A stretch of DNA of 8,880 nucleotides, taken from Caldifarciminota bacterium (GTDB taxonomy: Bacteria; WOR-3; Hydrothermia; UBA1063; CAJXJZ01). Below are positions 1 to 6,981 of this stretch, piece by piece. Each line of letters begins with the position of its first letter. Positions within the stretch are counted from its first letter, which is position 1. The stretch lies in the NCBI GenBank assembly GCA_027073945.1, contig JALTEL010000240.1:1-8880 (forward strand), read 5' to 3'. Made by a program: the position numbers and the translations under genes. The notes below the pieces were generated by a model that was not told where the DNA came from, ran no database searches, and saw nothing but the letters and a program-made list of their open reading frames with translations.

Positions 1-125
1 TATGTATTATTTGTTTTTCGACTAACAATATACCAGAAAGCGAAAGGCTTTGCACGTTAAAAGTTTATTATTTCAAGAGGTTATACCTCAAATCAGCAGT
101 AAAAATTAAGTCCGAAACTTGAGTT
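1..125 (+). repeat. Right-end part of a MITE-like inverted-repeat element (copy 1)
   Basis: This AT-rich stretch has no convincing reading frame. Its last 18 bases (108-125, aagtccgaaacttgagtt) are identical to 3600-3617, the right end of the inverted-repeat element in the middle of the window. A second shared block, tttcaagaggtta (71-83), recurs at 3582-3594. The distance between the two blocks is about 20 bases longer here, so the copies are diverged relatives rather than recent duplicates. The left end should lie upstream of the window, and that side cannot be seen. Glycosyltransferase coding sequence starts directly after the repeat. Short hairpins are possible at 77-89 (gaggt/acctc, 3-base loop) and 37-51 (aaagc/gcttt), but both are weak. 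Calling it a mobile element is inference from the repeat structure and the broken neighbour; no transposase is visible. Confidence 0.6.
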
Positions 126-629
126 AATGCGCTTAACATCCTTCAAAAGAAGGGTGTCCCATTCAGGGCAAGCATTGCGGGGGACCCCTTTGATGTCACC
201 TTTGATGAAGTGAAGGCCGGGATCAAAAAACTGGGGTTAGATGAAGAGGTTTTTGCCGTGGGGCCAAAGTATGGGGAGGAAAAGTCCAGGCTTTTCCTCC
301 AAGCCGATATTTTTTGCTTTCCAACTTATTATCCTCCTGAAGCTTTTCCACTCGTGCTTCTCGAGGCGATGCAATTTGGAAAACCGGTTGTTTCCACGTA
401 TGAAGGGGCTATCCCTGAGATTGTGGATGAGGGCGTGACCGGCTTTTTGGTACCCCCAAAGGATTTTCACGCGCTTTCCGAGAAATTAGAGATCTTAATA
501 GCAGATTCGGAATTGAGAGAAAGGATGGGTAAGGCAGGGAGAATGAAGTTTTTTGAAAAGTACACAGTGGACATTTTTGAGAGAAATCTTTTGAAGGTTT
601 TTGAGGAGGTGGCAGATGGCATTAGATAA
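126..629 (+). pseudogene. Glycosyltransferase family 4 (GT-B), C-terminal domain only; 5' end lost at a repeat
   Basis: The frame encodes about 167 residues matching the C-terminal, nucleotide-sugar-binding half of GT4-type retaining glycosyltransferases. It opens at once with family-like sequence (NALNILQKKGVPFRASIAGD), then LGLDEEV, ADIFCFPTYYPPEAFP, the catalytic-type E-x7-E pattern (EAFPLVLLE), GKPVVST, and GAIPEIVDEGVTGFLVPP. The family is normally about 350-400 residues, so the acceptor-binding N-terminal domain is missing. An in-frame TGA at 120-122 lies inside the upstream repeat, so the reading frame cannot continue leftwards. A GTG at 210 is the first start codon of a long open frame, but it has no good ribosome site and would drop conserved sequence that reads on upstream of it. 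The simplest reading is a gene cut by insertion of the repeat element, with the 5' half possibly surviving beyond the window. The 3' end is intact and overlaps the next gene. Acceptor and sugar are unknown. Confidence 0.8.
604..610 (+). promoter_or_regulatory. Strong Shine-Dalgarno site deciding the DUF362 start
   Basis: The sequence aggaggt ends 5 bases before the ATG at 616, which is ideal. It lies inside the last codons of the glycosyltransferase frame. It decides in favour of ATG 616 over the upstream TTG at 601, which would place the start on top of the ribosome site. Confidence 0.85.
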
Positions 630-1968
630 GAGTCAGGTCTGGCTTTTCAGGGTTCACCATTACGATACTGCTGTCCTATTTGACAAAATTTTTCCATTCC
701 TGAGAGGTCATAAGGCTGTTAACCCTGGAGATACCGTCATTTTAAAGCCTAATTGGATTAAAGAATCTCACTCGCAAAGAAAAAAAGACTGGGATTATAT
801 CATCACCCATCCCGCTGTAATTACGGCAACATTGAAAGCTGTTTTGAGATTGCTTGATGGAAAGGGTAAGATTATTATTACCGATGGACCACAAACAGAT
901 TCCTCTTTCTCTAATATCCTTGATCGGATGAATGTAGATGAGTGGATTAAAATGGGAAGGGAAAACGGTATAGAAGTTCAACTCCTCGATTTGAGAGAGG
1001 ATGAATGGATTTCAAAAAATGGAATAATAATAGAACGCAGGAAATTACCCGGTGATCCCAAGGGTTCTGTTACTGTAGATATGAAGGATAAAAGTGCTTT
1101 TCAAGGCAAGCCCGTCCCTCCTTTTGGATACTATGGCGCTGATTATAAAAGCGATGAAACTACCTGGGCGCATTCAGGAGGGCGAAATCTTTATAAAGTG
1201 TCCCGTTCAGTGATTGAGGGAGATGTCTTTATTAATTTGCCTAAACTTAAAACACATAGGAAAGCGGGTATAACCGTTTGCATGAAAAACCTGGTTGGCA
1301 TCAATACGTACAGAAATTATTTGCCACATCATGCGGAAGGCAATCCAGAACAAGGCGGAGATCAATTTCCTTCTTACTCAACTAAAACTGTTTTGGAGCA
1401 AGCAATTGTTTCCAGAATTAAGAGGTTTTGGGCAGAGCATCCTTCAAGCGCCAAGTATTTTATCCCTATAAAATCGTTAGGCAAAAAGATTTTTGGTGAT
1501 AATTCTGAGGTTATCAGGGGTGGAAGCTGGTATGGAAACGATACGCTCTGGCGGACTATTATCGATTTAAATAGAATTTTGCTTTACGCAAATTCAGACG
1601 GAACCTTACGAAAAGGGGGACTGATACAAGCCAAACGATATGTCGCGGTGGTAGATGGTATCATCGCGGGCGAGGGAGAGGGGCCAATGGCACCTGATAA
1701 GGTAAACGCTGAAATTTTAATAGCTGGGTTTAATCCATTGGCGGTTGATTGTGTTGCCGCCAAAATTATGGGTTTTGATTACCAAAAGATTCATTATTTA
1801 CGGGAAGCGTTCAATTTATCTGATTACCCGATTGCAGATTTCAATTACGAGGATTTAAGGGTGCATAGTAATAATGAATCTTGGGATTCTTATTTGAAAG
1901 ATATCAGAATTACAGACACATATAAATTCAGGCCCGCTAAAGGTTGGATGGGACATATTGAATTGTAA
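616..1968 (+). CDS. DUF362 domain-containing protein
   Basis: A 450-residue protein of the DUF362 family (PF04015), whose biochemical activity is not established. Visible family landmarks are VILKPNWI (residues 41-48), TDGPQTD (89-95), INLPKLKTH (206-214), CMKNLVGIN (222-230), VVDGI with the glycine-rich EGEGPMAP (345-360) and FNPLAVDCVAAKIMG (372-386). No ferredoxin-type CxxCxxC cluster motif is present, so this is the form without an iron-sulfur domain. No signal peptide or membrane segment is apparent. The ATG at 616 overlaps the preceding frame by 14 bases and has a near-perfect ribosome site, which points to translational coupling. The adenylate-forming enzyme follows after 6 bases, so the two probably act together. 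I infer a role in polysaccharide or sugar modification from context only. Sampled lines have about 35-38 % GC, lower than the oxidoreductase gene downstream. Confidence 0.9.
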   Translation: MALDKSQVWLFRVHHYDTAVLFDKIFPFLRGHKAVNPGDTVILKPNWIKESHSQRKKDWDYIITHPAVITATLKAVLRLLDGKGKIIITDGPQTDSSFSNILDRMNVDEWIKMGRENGIEVQLLDLREDEWISKNGIIIERRKLPGDPKGSVTVDMKDKSAFQGKPVPPFGYYGADYKSDETTWAHSGGRNLYKVSRSVIEGDVFINLPKLKTHRKAGITVCMKNLVGINTYRNYLPHHAEGNPEQGGDQFPSYSTKTVLEQAIVSRIKRFWAEHPSSAKYFIPIKSLGKKIFGDNSEVIRGGSWYGNDTLWRTIIDLNRILLYANSDGTLRKGGLIQAKRYVAVVDGIIAGEGEGPMAPDKVNAEILIAGFNPLAVDCVAAKIMGFDYQKIHYLREAFNLSDYPIADFNYEDLRVHSNNESWDSYLKDIRITDTYKFRPAKGWMGHIEL

Positions 1969-1974
1969 GTCGTG

Positions 1975-3396
1975 ATGGTAAGTTATAGCGAATCTAAATG
2001 GAGACGGTTTTTTTGGAGGCTTCCAAAATTTTTGCAAGACACGGCTGCCTCTCTGTATGGATGGCATCTGGATTCAAAGATTTTTAATGGGTATTATAGG
2101 AAGACTTATAAATTCCTCGAGGAAAGCCAGTGGCATTCCGCTGATAAATTGCGGGACTATCAGGGTAGGCAATTAATTAGTTTTCTCAGGTATGCTGTTA
2201 AAAACGTTCCTTATTACCGTGATTATTTTGCAAGACAAAGTTTAACGGTAGAAGACATAAGGACAGTGGATGACCTGAAACTATTCCCCTTATTAGACAA
2301 AGAAACGGTCCGGTTTAATGCCGATCGATTGATCGCGGAACCTTATAGAAAAAGAACCTCTCAGGTTGTTAATGTTCATACAAGTGGGACCACAGGCAAA
2401 GGCCTGCATTTGAAGTTATCCAAAGAGGCTTTTCAGCGCGAGTATGCCTTTAGATATTTACATCTCTCGTGGGCAGGGATAAAACCTAATATGAAAATGG
2501 CATTTTTCGCAGGGCATCCAGTAACGCCACCGGAGCGTTTGTCTCCTCCTTTTTGGGCTGAAGACAAAATAAATAAAAGAATTTATTTTTCTTCTCAGCA
2601 TATAACGAATGCCACTTTACCAATATATATAGATAAATTGAAAGAATTTAAGCCTGAGCTGATTCGTGGGTATCCAAGCTCTGTCTATCTCATAGGGGTG
2701 GGAATTCTTGAGCATGGAGCAAAAGGCGTTTCACCGAAGGCGGTATTTACAAACTCTGAAACCCTTTTGGGTTATCAGCGCGAGGTTATTGAAAGGGCTT
2801 TTTCATGTAAGGTTTTTGATTGGTATGGAAACACTGAACAGGTCGCGAATATTGTTGAATGTGAGCGGGGAAACAGACATGTAAAGGCTGAACACAGTTT
2901 TGTGGAATTTCTAAAACAGGATGGAATGCCAGCAAAGCCAGGTGAGCTTGCCGAAATGGTATGTACTGGATTTGGAAATTATGCTATGCCGCTTATACGT
3001 TATCGAGTTGGTGATATGGCTGTATTGTCTGATCGCGGTTGTTCGTGTGGCAGAAATGATTTAATCGTTGATAAAATTGTCGGACGGGTTGAGGATATTG
3101 TGGTTACACCAGATGGCAGACATGTCGGAAGGCTTGACCATCTGTTTAAAGACATGTTGAACGTTAAAGAAGCGCAGATTGTACAAGAAATGATAGAGGA
3201 ACTTAAGATTCGCATTGTTAAAAGAAAAGGGTTTAATGATAAAGACTTACAGCTTCTTGAGAAAGAAGCTCGTCTAAGATTGGGCAATAGTATACGCTTT
3301 CAATTTGAATTTGTCGATCATTTAGAAAGGGAACCTTCGGGGAAGTTGAGGTTTGTTATTTCAAGGATCCCGAGAGACGCGCAGGTGATTTTTTAA
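1975..3396 (+). CDS. PaaK/CapK-like adenylate-forming enzyme (phenylacetate-CoA ligase family)
   Basis: A 473-residue member of the ANL adenylating superfamily, in the branch annotated as phenylacetate-CoA ligase or CapK. The core motifs are all present: the phosphate-binding loop TSGTTGKG (residues 136-143), WYGNTE (283-288), YRVGD (343-347), GCSCGR (355-360), GRVEDIV (370-376) and the C-terminal SGKLRFVIS (455-463), whose lysine is the expected adenylation lysine. It should therefore activate a carboxylate as an acyl-AMP, possibly passing it to CoA or another acceptor. CapK-type members are common in capsule clusters, but their substrates are mostly unknown, and phenylacetate itself is unlikely here. 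GTG at 1972 directly precedes the chosen ATG at 1975, neither with a good ribosome site. The stop codon lies in the TTTAAA that borders the downstream inverted-repeat element. The C-terminus looks complete, so the element does not truncate it. Confidence 0.88.
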   Translation: MVSYSESKWRRFFWRLPKFLQDTAASLYGWHLDSKIFNGYYRKTYKFLEESQWHSADKLRDYQGRQLISFLRYAVKNVPYYRDYFARQSLTVEDIRTVDDLKLFPLLDKETVRFNADRLIAEPYRKRTSQVVNVHTSGTTGKGLHLKLSKEAFQREYAFRYLHLSWAGIKPNMKMAFFAGHPVTPPERLSPPFWAEDKINKRIYFSSQHITNATLPIYIDKLKEFKPELIRGYPSSVYLIGVGILEHGAKGVSPKAVFTNSETLLGYQREVIERAFSCKVFDWYGNTEQVANIVECERGNRHVKAEHSFVEFLKQDGMPAKPGELAEMVCTGFGNYAMPLIRYRVGDMAVLSDRGCSCGRNDLIVDKIVGRVEDIVVTPDGRHVGRLDHLFKDMLNVKEAQIVQEMIEELKIRIVKRKGFNDKDLQLLEKEARLRLGNSIRFQFEFVDHLEREPSGKLRFVISRIPRDAQVIF

Positions 3397-3621
3397 ACTC
3401 AAGTTTCGGAGTTAATATATCAGCCTGTAATTAAAGAGTTTTTTTATGCAACACACGAATTAGTCTTATGTTGCTATATTAAACGTATAATATATTAATA
3501 AACTATTACTAATCATTATATATTTTTATTGAATACTGCAACAAAAAATAGAATTTAGCAGACACGGCTATTTTTACTTAATTTTCAAGAGGTTAATCCA
3601 AGTCCGAAACTTGAGTTTAAA
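3392..3621. repeat. MITE-like element with perfect 19-base terminal inverted repeats (copy 2)
   Basis: The segment starts with tttaaactcaagtttcgga (3392-3410) and ends with its exact reverse complement (3603-3621). The outermost six bases on both sides are TTTAAA, itself a palindrome, so they could be a target-site duplication rather than part of the repeat. The core repeat would then be ctcaagtttcgga. The inside is about 190 bases, very AT-rich (one sampled line is 15 % GC), with no open frame and no transposase. The last 18 bases recur at 108-125 in the same orientation, and tttcaagaggtta (3582-3594) recurs at 71-83. Size, terminal repeats, lack of coding and multiple copies fit a miniature inverted-repeat transposable element that would need a transposase elsewhere. 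A chromosomal regulatory or recombination repeat is the alternative. It fills nearly the whole gap between two genes, which is otherwise empty. Confidence 0.75.
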
Positions 3622-3629
3622 GTAGGGAT

Positions 3630-5786
3630 ATGAAACAGTTGACCCAAAAACTAAAATCAGGTCAGATGCGTGTTTTAGAGGTTCCTATTCCATCTCTGGA
3701 ACCGGGGGCTGTGCTGGTCCAAAATTTTTATTCCCTTATCTCAGCGGGGACGGAATCCTCCACTGTTCAGGCCGCCCGCAAGGGTTACATCGGCAAGGCA
3801 AAAGAGCGGCCGAAACAGGTCAAACAGGTTCTTGATACCCTCAAGGCTAAGGGGCCTATTCAAACCTATCGGGCTGTCATGAAAAAGCTGGACGCCTATT
3901 CGCCTCTTGGCTACTCTTGCGTGGGTAAGGTCATTGGCGTGGGCGAGGATATCTTCGATATCCGGGTCGGCGATATGGTCGCCTGTGGCGGGAAAAGTGC
4001 CTGCCACGCGGAGGTGGTTGCCGTGCCACGCAATCTTACAGTCAAATTGCCGGAATTAAACCCTCAAGATCCGGATAAACACATCAGGGTGGCGGCCTAT
4101 AACAGCCTGGGGGCTATCGCCCTTCAGGGAGTCCGCCAGGCAGACACGCGACTGGGAGAGGTTTGCGCCGTCATTGGGCTTGGACTGATCGGGCAATTGA
4201 CATGCCTGATGCTTCGTGCCTCCGGGATAAAAACCATAGGGATTGACATAGATTTGGCCATGGTTGATATGGCGGCGAAACACTGTGCCGATTACGCCCT
4301 GTTACGGGATACCCCAGAGATTGAGGAACGCGTTTACGAAATTACAGAGGGCCTTGGATGCGACAGCGTCATTATCACGGCCGCTACATCTTCTCTTGAC
4401 CCCATTAATTTTGCTGGGGCGATTGCGCGAAAAAAGGCAACGATTGTGGTCCTGGGAGCCGTTCCAACAGGATTTGACAGGGAACCGCATTATTACAAAA
4501 AAGAACTGACCGTTAAGATGTCCTGTTCCTATGGCCCAGGGAGATATGACCCTTTTTATGAGGACAAGGGAATCGATTATCCGGCCGCGTATGTCCGCTG
4601 GACTGAGAATAGGAACATGCTGGCTTTTCAGGAATTTGTCGCTTTGGGGAAGGTAGATCCAACCTATTTAACAACCCATGTTTTCTCGTTAGAGGACTCC
4701 CCCAAGGCCTATGACATGATCATGGAAAAATCAGAACCTTTCGTGGGTATTTTGATTGCCTATGATGGGGAGAAAAAACAGGTTCAGGAAAGGGTCAATT
4801 GCATAAAGATAAAAGGGAACCAGAATAAGGTCGCCATAGGTTTTATTGGGGCGGGTTCATACGCCCAGAGTTACCTTTTGCCTAATATCCCCAAAGACAA
4901 GGCTATCCTTAAAGGGGTTATGACCTCATCTTCGGCAAGCGCAAGATCTGTCGCGGACCGATACGGGTTTGAATTTTGTACGAGCGATGAAGGTGACATT
5001 TTAAATGACCCGGATATAAATGTCGTTTTTATCGCTACCCGCCACAATACGCACTCTAAATATGTGATTGACGCCTTGAAAGCAGGCAAGCATGTTTTTG
5101 TGGAAAAACCTTTGTGTCTCGACAGAGACGAGTTAGAAACGATTAAATCTCTTCTCACGACCTCTGATTTGAGGCTTATGGTTGGGTTTAACCGCAGGTT
5201 TTCTCCGTTGACTGAGTTCTTGCGCGAAAAAATGGGGAGTGGCCCCAAGGCTATGATCTACCGGGTTAATGCCGGAGCGATTCCCGCGGATTCCTGGATT
5301 CAGGACAGGGATGTTGGGGGAGGACGCGTTCATGGAGAGGTGTGCCATTTCGTGGATTACTTGAGTTTCATGGCCGGGTCACTTCCGGTCTCTGTTTTTG
5401 CCCGATCCATGCCGGATCCTCAGGGCTTGAATGATACGCTTAGTGTGTCACTTCAATTTGCTAATGGTTCCATCGGTACTGTCCATTATTTCTCGAATGG
5501 CTCTAAATCCATGCCCAAAGAATACGTAGAAATATATAGCCATGGCACTACCGGGGTGCTGAATGACTACAGAGAGGCTTTGGTGTATTCCCGTGGAAAG
5601 CCAAAAAAGAGAAAATTAATGACCCAAGATAAAGGGCAGAAAGAAGAGGTTCGGTTGTTTATTGAGAGTGTTCTGAAAGGAATCGAATCACCCATTTCCT
5701 GGAAGGATATCCTCAGGGTTACAGAGGTCAGTTTTGCTATTGAAGAATCCCTGCGATCTGGGCGGGTAATAACATTTGAAGGCTGA
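3630..5786 (+). CDS. Bi-domain oxidoreductase: medium-chain dehydrogenase fused to Gfo/Idh/MocA-type dehydrogenase
   Basis: A 718-residue fusion. Residues 1 to about 380 form a GroES-like plus Rossmann medium-chain (zinc-dehydrogenase-like) domain with SLISAGTES (36-44), PLGYSCVGKV and the dinucleotide loop AVIGLGLIG (180-188) followed by an acidic GIDID. After a short lysine-rich linker, residues from about 400 form a Gfo/Idh/MocA oxidoreductase with a second NAD(P) loop, VAIGFIGAGSYA (401-412), the catalytic-type VEKPL (491-495), GFNRRFSP (519-526) and a CHFVDY segment (H573, D576). Both domains keep their cofactor loops, so two redox steps on a sugar or sugar nucleotide are plausible. This fusion recurs in polysaccharide clusters, but its substrate is not established to my knowledge. 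ATG 3630 matches the MKQ- start usual for the family; the ribosome site (aggg, 3624-3627) is close and weak. GC is about 43-60 % in sampled lines, above its upstream neighbours. Confidence 0.92.
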   Translation: MKQLTQKLKSGQMRVLEVPIPSLEPGAVLVQNFYSLISAGTESSTVQAARKGYIGKAKERPKQVKQVLDTLKAKGPIQTYRAVMKKLDAYSPLGYSCVGKVIGVGEDIFDIRVGDMVACGGKSACHAEVVAVPRNLTVKLPELNPQDPDKHIRVAAYNSLGAIALQGVRQADTRLGEVCAVIGLGLIGQLTCLMLRASGIKTIGIDIDLAMVDMAAKHCADYALLRDTPEIEERVYEITEGLGCDSVIITAATSSLDPINFAGAIARKKATIVVLGAVPTGFDREPHYYKKELTVKMSCSYGPGRYDPFYEDKGIDYPAAYVRWTENRNMLAFQEFVALGKVDPTYLTTHVFSLEDSPKAYDMIMEKSEPFVGILIAYDGEKKQVQERVNCIKIKGNQNKVAIGFIGAGSYAQSYLLPNIPKDKAILKGVMTSSSASARSVADRYGFEFCTSDEGDILNDPDINVVFIATRHNTHSKYVIDALKAGKHVFVEKPLCLDRDELETIKSLLTTSDLRLMVGFNRRFSPLTEFLREKMGSGPKAMIYRVNAGAIPADSWIQDRDVGGGRVHGEVCHFVDYLSFMAGSLPVSVFARSMPDPQGLNDTLSVSLQFANGSIGTVHYFSNGSKSMPKEYVEIYSHGTTGVLNDYREALVYSRGKPKKRKLMTQDKGQKEEVRLFIESVLKGIESPISWKDILRVTEVSFAIEESLRSGRVITFEG

Positions 5787-5787
5787 G

Positions 5788-6981
5788 GTGCCAGAGGAAG
5801 AAATCGTTTCTTCACTGAATCGCCTTTTGGCTTGGTGTGAGAAACATGAGTTTAAGGGATGGGATGTTTTTGATGGCTTGAATTCGCGCGTTTTACAAAA
5901 GACTTTCCTTTACAGAAGCCCTTTAATACGACTGGCGTGGATTCAGTTTTTTAAAAGGTCTCCTGTCAATTTCAGGGTCCTTGCCATGGTCCCTAAAGGA
6001 TACAACGCGAAAGGGCTGGCTCTGTTCGCGTCTGGTTTGTTGCGTATGGGCAGGATTGAGGAGGCCAAAAACCTGCTTTTCCGCCTGAGAAAGATGACTT
6101 GTTCCGGCTATCAGGGAATAAGTTGGGGATACAATTTCCCCTGGCAGGCGAGGGCCTTCTATGTGCCTCAAGGGAAACCCAACCTGATTACGACTGTGTT
6201 TGTGGCAAATGCCTTTTTGGACTATTTAGCCGCAGATGAACACAGATTAACGCAAGTAAAGAGGAATAAAGAATATCTTAGAATTGCTGAGGGTGCATGT
6301 GAGTTTATATTAAGAGAGTTAGTTATCTTTGAGGATAAAAACAAGCTCTGTTTTGGATATGTACCGGGGGAAGAAGCGAGGATACACAACGCGAATATGC
6401 TGGGAGCGGCTTTGCTTGGGCGCGTGTATAGCTTAACAAAAAACGAGATCCTTCTTTTAAAATCACGTAAGGCGATGGCCTATTCAATGAACGCTTTAAG
6501 GGATGACTATTCATGGCCATATGGTGAGCGGTCTCATCATCAGTTCGTCGATAATTTTCATACCGGATTTAATTTAGTGGCATTGAAAGAATGGATGGAT
6601 TCTACTGGAGAGCGCATTTGGGAAAATGAGCTTAAAAACGCATATAAGTATTTCCTTGAAACGTTTTGGTTGGAGAATGGATGCCCAAGATATTATAATG
6701 ACTCCCTCTACCCGATTGACATTCATTGTTCAGCCCAGGGAATCGTTACATGTTGCAAACTCGCAAAATATGACCCCAAAAGCATAGATTTCGCAGGTAG
6801 AATCGCGCGATGGGCCTTAGAAAACATGCGAGATAAAGAGGGGTACTTTTATTACCAGAAAAATAGGTGGTATACGGACAGAATAGCATACATTCGTTGG
6901 TCACAGGCATGGATGTTTTATGGTCTAAGCTATTTGATAATCCATTGGTGTAAAACGAATAAGGAAAATCCCTTTGATTAA
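5788..6981 (+). CDS. Conserved protein of polysaccharide clusters, predicted (alpha/alpha)-toroid fold, function unknown
   Basis: About 397 residues rich in W, Y, H and N and in helical spacing, resembling (alpha/alpha)6-toroid carbohydrate-active proteins. Striking motifs are GYSGISWGYNFPWQARAF-like sequence (W113-Q120 core), VPQGKPNLITT, IHNANMLGAALL (199-210), WPYGE (243-247) and HHQFVDNFHTGF (H251, D255, H258). I recognise these as conserved in uncharacterised polysaccharide-locus proteins, but I do not know an activity. Sugar epimerase, lyase or hydrolase chemistry would suit the fold. No signal peptide is seen, so it probably acts in the cytosol on an intermediate. GTG 5788 is preferred because gaagg (5778-5782) sits 5 bases upstream. 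The TTG at 5776 gives four more residues and an 11-base overlap with the oxidoreductase. The 3' end overlaps the epimerase gene by 8 bases. Base composition falls sharply inside the gene, from about 57 % GC at 6121-6180 to about 28 % at 6301-6360. Confidence 0.75.
   Translation: MPEEEIVSSLNRLLAWCEKHEFKGWDVFDGLNSRVLQKTFLYRSPLIRLAWIQFFKRSPVNFRVLAMVPKGYNAKGLALFASGLLRMGRIEEAKNLLFRLRKMTCSGYQGISWGYNFPWQARAFYVPQGKPNLITTVFVANAFLDYLAADEHRLTQVKRNKEYLRIAEGACEFILRELVIFEDKNKLCFGYVPGEEARIHNANMLGAALLGRVYSLTKNEILLLKSRKAMAYSMNALRDDYSWPYGERSHHQFVDNFHTGFNLVALKEWMDSTGERIWENELKNAYKYFLETFWLENGCPRYYNDSLYPIDIHCSAQGIVTCCKLAKYDPKSIDFAGRIARWALENMRDKEGYFYYQKNRWYTDRIAYIRWSQAWMFYGLSYLIIHWCKTNKENPFD

Noticed and set aside
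601..615. TTG at 601 as the DUF362 start
   Set aside because: It would place the start on the aggaggt ribosome site that correctly serves ATG 616.
210..629. GTG at 210 as a true start of a short glycosyltransferase
   Set aside because: Conserved family sequence continues upstream in frame to about 126, and no ribosome site precedes 210. A half-domain protein would also lack the acceptor domain, so a truncated gene is the better reading.
3000..3287. Minus-strand open frame of 95 codons, and similar minus-strand frames at 4871-5248 and 8015-8317
   Set aside because: All lie opposite well-supported genes with intact motifs. Their serine- and proline-rich translations look like antisense shadows.
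3463..3491. A TATAAT (3486-3491) inside the inverted-repeat element as a promoter for the oxidoreductase
   Set aside because: No acceptable -35 box lies 16-18 bases upstream (gtctta at a 17-base spacing). In such AT-rich DNA a TATAAT is expected by chance. An alternative ttgcta/attaat pair is also weak.
3392..3621. The inverted repeats as a transcription terminator
   Set aside because: The arms are about 190 bases apart and no compact GC-rich hairpin followed by a T run is present.
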